Assembly: GCA_005879585.1 (NCBI GenBank)
Contig: VBKG01000226.1
Location: forward strand, 1 to 36,505
From: Deltaproteobacteria bacterium
GTDB lineage: Bacteria; Desulfobacterota; Binatia; DP-6
Length of the DNA stretch: 36,505 bases
Direction: 5' to 3'
The translations under genes were made by a program, and so were the position numbers. Below are positions 7,852-15,134 of this stretch, piece after piece (within the stretch, counting starts at the first letter, position 1; each line of letters opens with the position of its first letter). Below the pieces are notes generated by a model that did not search any database, was not told the DNA's origin, and worked only from the letters and a program-made list of their open reading frames with translations.

Positions 7852-8480
7852 AGCGCCCACCAGCTGAGCCCCGGCACGTCGAGACCCGCGCGCGAGAGGA
7901 GCAGCGAGAGGCGCCCCTCGAGCGCGAGCGCCTCCTCGAGGAGGCGCGCGGTCGCGGCGCCCGACCGCCATTCGAGGGAATGCGCCGCGGCCGTCCGCTG
8001 ACGCCGCCGGAGCAACGTGCCGAGGTAGCGGGGAAGAATCAACGAGTGGAAGAGGCCGCCCCGGCGGACGATGGCGAGGCCGGCGTCCGCGACGAGCCGC
8101 GCGGCGCCCGCCGGCGCGTACCGGCGATGGTGGCGGAGCCAGGCGTCGTGGTCGTTGTAGAGCGCCATCCACGTGGGAACGCTGATCACCACGAGGGCGC
8201 CCGGCTCGAGGCTCCGACCGACCAGCTCGGAGAGGAACTCCTGGTCTCGCTCCACGTGCTCGAGGACGTCGAGCAGCAGGAGAATACCGAACCGCCCCGT
8301 CGGCGGCTCGGCGGAGAATTCGATCGCCCCGCCGCTAGCGTCGCCCGCGCCGACGTCGAGGATGGCCTGCGGCCGTCGGTCGGCACCCGCGTCGCGGAGG
8401 AGCGCCCGGAAGAAGCGGAAGCGCGCGAGCTCCCAGGGATGACGGTGAAAGGGATGGGCGGGGCGTTCGGAGAGATCCAT
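7836..8480 (-). CDS. SAM-dependent methyltransferase with an apparent internal deletion
   Basis: A 214-residue protein. It keeps motif I (AILDVGAGDA), then jumps at once to a segment typical of much later in the fold (AIEFSAEPPTGRF, LLLLDVLEHVERD, VVISVPTWMALYNDHD). The HHRRYAPAGAARLV and GGLFHSLILPR segments follow normally. In related methyltransferases about 35-40 residues lie between motif I and the EPPTGRF region, including the strand-2 acidic residue that binds the SAM ribose. Their absence here is in frame, so the protein is full length in outline but probably cannot bind SAM normally. It overlaps the glycosyltransferase downstream and is divergent from the GT39-like gene. The deletion could be biological or an assembly error. 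Confidence 0.75.
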   Translation of the reverse strand: MDLSERPAHPFHRHPWELARFRFFRALLRDAGADRRPQAILDVGAGDASGGAIEFSAEPPTGRFGILLLLDVLEHVERDQEFLSELVGRSLEPGALVVISVPTWMALYNDHDAWLRHHRRYAPAGAARLVADAGLAIVRRGGLFHSLILPRYLGTLLRRRQRTAAAHSLEWRSGAATARLLEEALALEGRLSLLLSRAGLDVPGLSWWALCRKP

Positions 8481-8563
8481 GCGATCGGCCGCGATCCCTT
8501 AGCACGACCCGGCGCGGGCTGTCGTCGACTTCGGGACGCCGGCGAGGGTATGACGAACGGCCC

Positions 8564-10432
8564 GTGACGACCCAGGCGCGCACCGCACGCGAGCAGTCCC
8601 GGCGCCGGTCCCGCGCAGAACGACGCGCCCGCGGACGCATGGTCACGCTCGAGACCACAGGAGGCCCCGACGGCCGTTCGACGGACCGCGCGATGCAGGC
8701 GTTCGATCGGGCGGTCGTGGCGCTCGTGGCCACGTGCGCCGTGTACACCCTCTGGCGAGGCGCGACGCTCCAGGTCGAGTACTACGACGGCTATCGCTAT
8801 CTCGCGAACGCGAGCCGGCTGCTCGGCGAGGACGTCAGCTTCGACCAGATCCGGCCCCCGCTCCTGACGCTTCTCCTGGTGCCCGTCGTCGCGCTCGGCC
8901 GGCTCGGCGGTCCCGCGAACGCCGCACTGGTGTTCGGTCCGCATCTCTTCAGCGCGGTCCTCTCGCTGTGCACCGCGGCGGCGGTGTTCGTCCTCTTCGC
9001 GGCGCCGTGCGGCCGGCGAGTCGCGCTCGTCGGCACGCTGCTCTTCATGACCTCGCGGTACTTCGTCCGCTACGGCGCGCACGTCATGACCGACGTCGTG
9101 ACGGCCGGGGCGTCGGCACTGTCCGTCGCCCTCTGGATGCGTGCGCGCACGGCACTCCGATTCGGGCGGTATGCTCTCTTTGGGGCCGCGCTCGGTGCCG
9201 CGATGGCGATGAAATTCAGCAGCGCGCTCCTCCTCCCCGCGCTCCTCGCCGCGGAGCTCGTGGCGACAGTGGGGGAATCGCCCACGCCACGATGGCGACG
9301 CTTTGCGGGACTCGCGGTCGCAGCGGGGACCGCCGCGGGTTTTTTCCTCGCCGCGGAGGGGCTCGTGCTGTGGCGCGTCCACGGCTCCGGCGCATGGCGG
9401 GAGCTCGGGGTGGTCCTCCGGGGCGCGAAGGGCGCCGTCGACGCGTGGCCGGGAGAATCGTGGCGCGACTATGTTCCCATGCTGCAGACGATGGTGTCTC
9501 TCCCCGTCGTCGTGCTCGCGGTCGCCGGCATGGCACGCGCGCTCTGGCGGCCGGAGCGGCGCGACGTCCCGTTCTGGTCGTGGCTTCTCCTGATCGGCGG
9601 CAGCATCGTCCTGTTCGTCGGCCACACCGAGGCGCGCTACCTGCTGCCGGCGCTGCCGCCGTTCTTCTACTTCGCGCTCCGCGCCGTCGAGCTGCCGGGC
9701 CGGTTCGGAGTCGCGCTGCTCGTCCTGCCCGTGGTCGCCTCGATCGCGAACGGCGCCGCCCAGGCGTGGAGCGACCAGGATCCGGTCTTCCGCCACGACG
9801 TGCAGCGGCGGGCGGTGGCCTTCGCCGCGGCGTCACTCCGCCACGACGGCCGGCTCTGGATCCTCGGGCGGCGACACACGCTGTCGGCGCAGGAGCCGGG
9901 CCCCGTCCCGCAGGACGAGTTCTGGAACACGTTCCACTTCGAGCGGCACGTGGCCGAGTACTTCGTCGGTCGGCAGCTGCCCGTCCTGCCGCTCCCCAAC
10001 GGACCGCTGAGCGCCGTCACGCCGCGGCTCGCCGCGCAGGTCGCCGACGGCGATGCCGTGCTCCGTCTGAACGACGTCAACTACTATACCTCGAGGTTTC
10101 CGACGGGGCCGCATCCGGCGCCGCTCGAGGTCTGGAGCATCCGGCGGCTCGACTTCCACGCCACGCCGGGCAGCCCCGAGCTACTCGTGGACAACGCCGG
10201 CGCGTCGCTGCGGGTCGAGCTCGGCCAGAATCCCGAAGAGGTCGTGCTCACGCCCGACCGGTCGCTCGGCGACTTCGCCACGTTCCTCGCGTCGGCGAAC
10301 GGGGCCGATCCGCGGTTCGCCGGGCACGTGCAGCTCACGGCGTGGACCCCTGCGTCCGTCGCCGGCGGCGCGGCCGCGATGCCCGCGTCGGTGATCCTGC
10401 TGCGGGTCGACGTCGAGCACGTCGGGCTCTGA
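8564..10432 (+). CDS. Multi-pass membrane glycosyltransferase (GT39/ArnT-like)
   Basis: A 622-residue integral inner-membrane protein with about ten hydrophobic segments between residues 45 and 410 and a soluble C-terminal part of about 200 residues. The first outer loop contains YYDGYRYLANA, with acidic and aromatic residues placed as in the catalytic loop of GT-C enzymes that use polyprenyl-phosphate sugars. The EARYLLPALPPFF motif is typical of the GT39/PMT_2 group. It probably moves a sugar from a lipid carrier to a protein or glycan outside the cytoplasm, and the divergent ALG5-like gene could make its donor. GTG 8564 is the longest start; ATG 8639 and ATG 8693 fall just before the first helix and are credible. 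Confidence 0.75.
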   Translation: MTTQARTAREQSRRRSRAERRARGRMVTLETTGGPDGRSTDRAMQAFDRAVVALVATCAVYTLWRGATLQVEYYDGYRYLANASRLLGEDVSFDQIRPPLLTLLLVPVVALGRLGGPANAALVFGPHLFSAVLSLCTAAAVFVLFAAPCGRRVALVGTLLFMTSRYFVRYGAHVMTDVVTAGASALSVALWMRARTALRFGRYALFGAALGAAMAMKFSSALLLPALLAAELVATVGESPTPRWRRFAGLAVAAGTAAGFFLAAEGLVLWRVHGSGAWRELGVVLRGAKGAVDAWPGESWRDYVPMLQTMVSLPVVVLAVAGMARALWRPERRDVPFWSWLLLIGGSIVLFVGHTEARYLLPALPPFFYFALRAVELPGRFGVALLVLPVVASIANGAAQAWSDQDPVFRHDVQRRAVAFAAASLRHDGRLWILGRRHTLSAQEPGPVPQDEFWNTFHFERHVAEYFVGRQLPVLPLPNGPLSAVTPRLAAQVADGDAVLRLNDVNYYTSRFPTGPHPAPLEVWSIRRLDFHATPGSPELLVDNAGASLRVELGQNPEEVVLTPDRSLGDFATFLASANGADPRFAGHVQLTAWTPASVAGGAAAMPASVILLRVDVEHVGL

Positions 10433-10473
10433 GCGGATCCGCGGCGTAGCGCTGATGCACGGGCTGCGATCGC

Positions 10474-11901
10474 GTGCGCCGGTTGACGCTCCCGCCGAGA
10501 CGGAGTACGCGCGCGGACGTGCGAACGTGTGCCGCGTGCCTGCTCGCGGTCTGCCTCGTCACCGCGGCCGTGCTCGACGCCGCGGATTCCCTCGTCTGGA
10601 GTACCGATCGCGGCGAGGTCGACGCGCACATCGAATCGTGGCCACTCCCGCGCGTGCTCGAGGCGATCTCGTCCGAGACCGGCTGGCAGATCTACGTCGA
10701 GCCGGACGCGCACCACACGGTCAGCGTGCGCTTCAAGAAGCTGAAGCCTCGCGAGGCGCTCGATCGGCTGCTCGCGGGGTACAACTTCGCGCTGCTCCCG
10801 CAGGTGAGCGGCCCGGCGAAGCTCTTCGTCTATCGGAACTCCGTGAACGACGCGACCGAGCTCATCCACGTCACCGGGAAAGCGGACCATCGGCGGAGCC
10901 GCCCGATTCCCACCGAGCTGATCGTGGCGCTGAAGCACGGGTCGGAAGCGGGCGTCGACGCGCTGGCCCGGCGATTGGGTGCCACGGTGGTGGCGCGGCT
11001 CGACGCGGCGGGCGCGTACCGGCTCCGGTTCGGCGATGAAGCCGCCGCACGGGGCGCGCGGGCCAAGCTCGAGCACGAGAGCGACGTGGCATCCGTCGAG
11101 ACGAATTTCTCGATCGCCCCTCCCGGCAACCTCGAGCCGCTGGCGATGAGCTCGGGGCCGCCGGCGCTGCCCCAGCCCGACGTCTCGCCGTCGGCCGATC
11201 GCGTGGTCGTGGCGTTGATCGACACGGCGGTGCAGCCGCAAGGGACGCTCGTCAAGGATTTTCTCCAGCCGGGGATCTCGCTCTTCGGCGACTATCAGCC
11301 TCCGGCCGATCGGATGACGCACGGCACGGCGATGGCCGAAACGCTCCTCGACGGGGTCGGGCGCGCGCTCCAGGAGCGCGGCGATGCCGGCGCCAAGGTG
11401 CCGGTCTCGATCCTGCCCATCGACATCTACGGCGGCGACGAGAGCACCACGACGTTCGACCTGGCGCGCGGCCTCTACGAGGCGCTCAACCGGCACGCGA
11501 ACATCGTGAACCTGAGCCTCGCGGGCGACCACGACAGCCCGCTCGTGACGGACCTGATCCGCGAGGCTGCCGCGCGGGGCGTCCTCTTCTTCGCCGCGGC
11601 CGGCAACCTCCCGGTGACCAGCCCGACCTATCCCGCGGCCGACCCCGGCGTCATCGCGGTGACCGCGGGCGACGCGCGGGGCGACATCGCGTCGTACGCC
11701 AACCGCGGCTCGTTCGTGGATGCGATGGCGCCGGGGATCAACGTCGTCCACTTCGACCAGAACGCGTGGCTCGGCACGGGCACCTCGTTCTCCACGAGCT
11801 GGGTGAGCGGCTGGGCGGCAGGATTCATGGCGACGGCGGGCCACTCCGCGTCGAGCACCCGGGCCGAGACGCTGCAACGCTGGCGTATGCCGACGCAGTG
11901 A
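10474..11901 (+). CDS. Secreted subtilisin-like serine protease with N-terminal STN domain
   Basis: A 475-residue protein with a hydrophobic signal segment (residues 17-37). Next comes an STN-type domain (about 52-120: IESWPLPRVLEAISSETGW, YNFALLP) of the sort found at the N-terminus of secretins and TonB receptors. Residues about 147-213 resemble a subtilase propeptide (ELIVALKHGSEAGVDALARR ... VASVETNFS). The S8 catalytic domain then begins at about 243, with Asp250 in ALIDTAV, His283 in THGTAM, the oxyanion Asn378 in FAAAGN, and Ser438 in GTSFSTSWVSG. The triad is complete, so an active periplasmic or exported protease is likely. STN fused to S8 is unusual. GTG 10474 is the start. It lies 41 bases after the GT39-like gene. 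Confidence 0.85.
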   Translation: MRRLTLPPRRSTRADVRTCAACLLAVCLVTAAVLDAADSLVWSTDRGEVDAHIESWPLPRVLEAISSETGWQIYVEPDAHHTVSVRFKKLKPREALDRLLAGYNFALLPQVSGPAKLFVYRNSVNDATELIHVTGKADHRRSRPIPTELIVALKHGSEAGVDALARRLGATVVARLDAAGAYRLRFGDEAAARGARAKLEHESDVASVETNFSIAPPGNLEPLAMSSGPPALPQPDVSPSADRVVVALIDTAVQPQGTLVKDFLQPGISLFGDYQPPADRMTHGTAMAETLLDGVGRALQERGDAGAKVPVSILPIDIYGGDESTTTFDLARGLYEALNRHANIVNLSLAGDHDSPLVTDLIREAAARGVLFFAAAGNLPVTSPTYPAADPGVIAVTAGDARGDIASYANRGSFVDAMAPGINVVHFDQNAWLGTGTSFSTSWVSGWAAGFMATAGHSASSTRAETLQRWRMPTQ

Positions 11902-11912
11902 TGAAGTTTCAA

Positions 11913-11945
11913 TTCGCCTTTCGTTCGCCCCGCATCATTATATAG
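11913..11945 (+). promoter_or_regulatory. AT-rich possible promoter of the DNA ligase gene
   Basis: A locally AT-rich stretch in a very GC-rich region. It holds TTCGCC (11913-11918), a 17-base spacer and CATTAT (11936-11941), running into TATATA. The match to sigma-70 boxes is only partial (3/6 and 4/6). It sits 36 bases before the ligase ATG. Confidence 0.3.
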
Positions 11946-11981
11946 GGCAAGGCCAGCTCCCGCGCTCCGACCGCCGGCGCT

Positions 11982-13007
11982 ATGTTGCGCGATGTGACGC
12001 GCCGTCGCTCCGGCGCGGGCGACGTCCCGCTCCCCAGGATATTCGCACCGCAGCTCGCGACGCTCGTCGACACGGCGCCCGAAGGCGACGAGTGGCTGCA
12101 CGAGCTCAAGTTCGACGGCTACCGCATCGGCTGCCGCATCGACGGACGGACGGTCTCGCTCATCAGCCGGAACGGCAAGGACTGGACGGACCACTTCCCG
12201 GAGGTGGCGACGGCAGCCCGCGAGCTTGCCGTCCGGCGCGCGTTCCTCGACGGCGAGGTGGCGATGCTGCTGCCGGACGGCCGCACGAGCTTCCAGGCCT
12301 TGCAGAACGCGTCCGCCACGGGCGATGGCCAGCTCGCCTACTTCGTGTTCGACCTCCTGCACGTCGACGGCAAGGACGTCGCCGCGCTGCCGCTCGAGCA
12401 GCGGAAGGCGCGGCTCGCCGACCTGCTCCGCACGAAACCTCCGCGCTGCTTCCGCTACTCGGAGCACGTCGTTGGCCACGGCGGGGAGTTCTTCGCGCGC
12501 GCCTGCGGCATGGGGCTCGAGGGGATCGTGTCGAAGCGCCGGCACCTGCCGTACGCGGCGGGGCGCGGCCCGGCGTGGCTCAAGACGAAGTGCATCAAGC
12601 GCCAGGAATTCGTCGTCGGTGGGTTCACGGACCCCGAGGGGTCGCGCCTCGGGATCGGTGCCTTGCTGATCGGCGTGCGCGACGCCGGCGGCACGCTCGT
12701 CTTCGCGGGGAAGGTCGGGACGGGTTTCACGAACCGGAGCGCACAGGAGCTGCGGAAGAGGCTCGACGGCATCGCGCAGGCCGAGTGCCCGTTCACGCCG
12801 TGCCCCAAGGGACCGCTCGGCCGGAACGCCCACTGGGTGAAGCCCACGCTCGTCGCGGAGGTGGCGTTCACCGAGTGGACGAGCGACGGCAAGATCCGTC
12901 ATCCGTCGTTTCAGGGCCTCCGCGAGGACAAGCCCGCCCGCGACATCCGGCGCGAGGACCCCGACCCGTCCCGCGGGACGCGTACTGGCGGTGCAAGCAG
13001 CAGCTGA
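11982..13007 (+). CDS. ATP-dependent DNA ligase, LigD-type ligase domain
   Basis: Seals nicks or breaks in DNA using ATP. Motif I with the adenylated Lys is ELKFDGYRIG, followed by SRNGKDWTDHFPEV, the FLDGEVAML motif III, FVFDLLHVDG, the GLEGIVSKR motif IV and WLKTKCIKRQEFVVGG motif V. The OB-fold with KVGTGF and WVKPTLVAEVAFTEWT follows. This is the LIG module of bacterial end-joining LigD, without the polymerase or phosphoesterase domains, and no ku gene is in the window. The annotated frame ends with an odd tail (GTRTGGASSS) of poor codon quality. A coding-like tail continues in another frame to 13042, so a one-base frameshift near 12955-12972 is likely and the true end may be 13042. Confidence 0.85.
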   Translation: MLRDVTRRRSGAGDVPLPRIFAPQLATLVDTAPEGDEWLHELKFDGYRIGCRIDGRTVSLISRNGKDWTDHFPEVATAARELAVRRAFLDGEVAMLLPDGRTSFQALQNASATGDGQLAYFVFDLLHVDGKDVAALPLEQRKARLADLLRTKPPRCFRYSEHVVGHGGEFFARACGMGLEGIVSKRRHLPYAAGRGPAWLKTKCIKRQEFVVGGFTDPEGSRLGIGALLIGVRDAGGTLVFAGKVGTGFTNRSAQELRKRLDGIAQAECPFTPCPKGPLGRNAHWVKPTLVAEVAFTEWTSDGKIRHPSFQGLREDKPARDIRREDPDPSRGTRTGGASSS

Positions 13008-13042
13008 CGCCGGCACTGCTCCGGGCGGTCGGCGAGCTCTGA
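12966..13042 (+). other. Frameshifted C-terminal tail of the DNA ligase gene
   Basis: In the frame that ends with TGA at 13040-13042, the codons from about 12966 translate as VPRDAYWRCKQQLTPALLR followed by AVGEL, and almost all end in G or C. The annotated ligase frame over the same bases has weak third-position GC. Adding one base in the C-rich run ACCCGTCCC (12961-12969) would join the two as DPDPVPRDAYW. Confidence 0.5.
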
Positions 13043-13290
13043 CGAGACCATCGGACAACCCGTCGCACCGAGGAAGGTCCGATGGCGCGCGCCACCGTCA
13101 CGACGCTGATGGGCGCGGTCAGTCCTGTACGCGCGATCCGATCTCCGCGCCGCAGATGGCGCGCCGGACGCCATCGCACCGCGCATCGCACTCGATCGAC
13201 GGGCATGATCGGCGGCGCGTGAGCGTCGCGTCGAGCCGCGCGCGTCTTCTGGCATGGCCGTTGCCACCTTCCGGGCGCGGAGGTGGAGCC
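13043..13290. other. Intergenic stretch without a supported gene
   Basis: I see no convincing gene here. An ATG at 13082 follows a purine-rich GAGGAAGG and opens a 46-codon frame to 13222, but its product is Arg-rich, low in complexity and unlike any protein I know. The last bases (AGGTGG, 13281-13286) serve as the ribosome binding site of the next gene. Confidence 0.4.
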
Positions 13291-14457
13291 ATGACGGCGA
13301 TACGACGCACGACGAGGACATGGATGACCGCGGCGATGGTACTGCTCGGGGCGACCGCGAGGGCCGAGTTCGGCGACCCCGTGGGCGGCCTCACGATCGA
13401 CGAGCTCGCGCGCTTCACCGCCGGGCGCGACACGTTCGAGGAGGTCGAGACCGTGGCGGACGGGCTCGGTCCCGTGTTCAACGGCGACTCGTGCGCCGCG
13501 TGTCACAACGTCGGTGGCACGGGCGGCGGGAGCACGCTCGTCGAGACGCGCTTCGGCAAGACCACCGCGGGCGCGTTCGATCCGATGACGTCGCACGGCG
13601 GCTCGCTCATCCAGAACCAGGGCATCGGGGCACAGGGCACGTGCACGTTCGTCGGCGAGCAGGTCCCCGCGGAGGCGACCATCCGCGCCGGACGGCGGAC
13701 CACGCCGCTGTTTGGCCTCGGCCTCGTGGATTCCGTGCCGGCGATCACGCTGCTGTCGCTCGCCGCGATCGAGGCTCGGTGGCAGCCCGCCACCGCCGGG
13801 CGCCCGAACATCGTCACCGACGTCGTGACCGGAAAGCGGGCGGTCGGGAAGTTCGGCTGGAAAAGCCAGGTACCGAACCTCCTTCACTTCTCCGGCGACG
13901 CCTACCTGAACGAGATGGGCATCACGAGCCCGCTCTTCCCGAACGAGAATTGCCCGCAGGGCGACTGCTCGCTGCTCGCCTGTGATCCCGTCGCCGACCC
14001 GGAGGACGACGGCACGGACGTCGCGCTGTTCAACGACTTCATGCGACTCCTCGCCCCGCCGCCACGCCCGCGCCTCGGCTTCGCGGAGCTCGGCGGCAGC
14101 TGCGTCTTCGACCACATCGGCTGTGCGAACTGCCACGTCCGCACACTGATCACGGGCGCGAGCCCCGTACAGGCCCTCCGCTTCCGGTCGTTCAAGCCCT
14201 TCTCCGACTTCCTGCTCCACGACATGGGCTCGCTCGGCGACGGCATCGCGCAAGGGCGCGCGCGCGGCACCGAGATGCGCACGGCGCCGCTCTGGGGCCT
14301 CCACCTGTTGACGACCTTCCTGCACGACGGTCGCGCCACCACGATCGCAGACGCGATCCTCGCGCACGACGGCCAGGGGCGCGCGGCGCGCAACCGCTTC
14401 GCGGCACTCTCGCCCGACGCACGGGCCCGGCTGTTGAAGTTCCTGGGTGCGCTGTGA
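13291..14457 (+). CDS. Di-heme oxidoreductase, DUF1111 family (c-type cytochrome)
   Basis: An exported 388-residue protein with a signal peptide (residues 5-25, ending TARAEF) and two heme c sites: SCAACH near residue 70 and GCANCH near residue 278. The first follows GPVFNGDSCAACHNVGG, the usual opening of the DUF1111/thiol-oxidoreductase-like group that is distantly related to di-heme peroxidases. GRRTTPLFGLGLVDSVP, TAPLWGL and FLHDGRATT are other family marks. It should act in the periplasm in electron transfer; the partner is unknown. A good ribosome site (GGAGGTGG) precedes ATG 13291, which decides the start over the longer open frame from 12991. Its stop is exactly adjacent to the end of the readthrough frame of the convergent NTF2-like gene. 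Confidence 0.88.
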   Translation: MTAIRRTTRTWMTAAMVLLGATARAEFGDPVGGLTIDELARFTAGRDTFEEVETVADGLGPVFNGDSCAACHNVGGTGGGSTLVETRFGKTTAGAFDPMTSHGGSLIQNQGIGAQGTCTFVGEQVPAEATIRAGRRTTPLFGLGLVDSVPAITLLSLAAIEARWQPATAGRPNIVTDVVTGKRAVGKFGWKSQVPNLLHFSGDAYLNEMGITSPLFPNENCPQGDCSLLACDPVADPEDDGTDVALFNDFMRLLAPPPRPRLGFAELGGSCVFDHIGCANCHVRTLITGASPVQALRFRSFKPFSDFLLHDMGSLGDGIAQGRARGTEMRTAPLWGLHLLTTFLHDGRATTIADAILAHDGQGRAARNRFAALSPDARARLLKFLGAL

Positions 14458-14568
14458 TCAGCGCCCGCCCTCGGGCACGATGATGCCGCGCTTCAGCGGC
14501 TTCGTGCCCGGGGGCGGGAAGACGGCGAGGCCGGCCTGCTCGCCCGGCTTGACGTTCGTCGCTACTTG
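14458..14568 (-). other. In-frame coding-like extension after the TAG stop of the NTF2-like gene
   Basis: Directly after the TAG (14571-14569) of the NTF2-like gene, and in the same frame, lie 36 sense codons and a TGA at 14460-14458. From the sixth codon onward the predicted peptide (VKPGEQAGLAVFPPPGTKPL, then KRGIIVPEGGR) uses codons ending only in G or C, the signature of real genes here. The final TGA abuts the stop of the convergent cytochrome gene. The TAG is therefore probably a premature stop, a sequencing error or a read-through site. Confidence 0.6.
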
Positions 14569-15093
14569 CTACGGCCGCGGCCGCTCGAACCACGAGCGCC
14601 CGCCCTTCGTCCACGCCGGGCCGTTGCCCCAGTCGAGCCGCGTGCGCTTCTTCGGGTGGTCGGGGTCGTCGCGCTGGCAGGCGGCCTCGTACTCGCGCAT
14701 CGCGGCCTCGCGCGCCTTCACCGCCCAGTAGTCCTCCTCGCGCTGCCATTTCCCGCCGCCGGCATAGTCGAGGACGGTGACGCCAGGAAAATCGCACGTC
14801 CCTCGCCCCGACGGATGATCGCGGCGGTTCTGGACGTACAGGACGACGCGGCTTCGCTCGGGATCGACCACGTGCCACTCGTAGCCCGTGTAGATCTCGC
14901 CGTACTTCTCCATGAGCGGCACGATCCACGCCCGGACCGTCTCGCGCCCGTGCATGAGGCCGTACCAGTGCTCGAAGTACGTGCAGTCCTCGGTGAAGAG
15001 GTCGGCCCAGGCGTTCCAGTCCTCGCCGACGGCGCCGGTGCGCCAGTAGATGCGGAACGCGTCCTCCAGCTCCTCGCGGCGGAACGCACCCAT
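14569..15093 (-). CDS. NTF2-like / SnoaL-like protein
   Basis: A 174-residue cytoplasmic protein of the NTF2-like superfamily, a cone-shaped alpha/beta fold used as a small enzyme (dehydratase, isomerase) or binding protein. The start MGAFRREELEDAFRIYWRTG, the WNAWADLFTEDCTYFEHWYG segment with its acidic and His residues, and GRETVRAWIVPLMEKY are the classic SnoaL-like pattern. About 40 extra C-terminal residues rich in Lys, Asp and Trp follow. The gene ends at a TAG after which the same frame remains coding-like for 36 codons, so the natural protein was perhaps 211 residues. The function is unknown; relatives often act on lipid or aromatic compounds. Confidence 0.8.
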   Translation of the reverse strand: MGAFRREELEDAFRIYWRTGAVGEDWNAWADLFTEDCTYFEHWYGLMHGRETVRAWIVPLMEKYGEIYTGYEWHVVDPERSRVVLYVQNRRDHPSGRGTCDFPGVTVLDYAGGGKWQREEDYWAVKAREAAMREYEAACQRDDPDHPKKRTRLDWGNGPAWTKGGRSWFERPRP

Positions 15094-15134
15094 CGAAGCA
15101 GCCCATAGCCCGCGTGGAGCGCGGTCGTAAAGAG

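Noticed and set aside
8186-11877. Long minus-strand frames across the GT39-like and subtilase genes
   Set aside because: Both are Arg/Glu/His-rich antisense frames caused by GC-rich third positions; the plus strand carries the recognisable proteins.
13082-13222. Possible 46-codon gene after a purine-rich ribosome-like site
   Set aside because: Arg-rich, no resemblance to known small proteins, and low coding quality; kept only as an intergenic note.
14569-14571. Pyrrolysine at the TAG of the NTF2-like gene
   Set aside because: UAG recoding is known in some related bacteria, but mostly in methylamine methyltransferases. One TAG in an unrelated protein, without pyl genes in view, is better explained by mutation or sequencing error.
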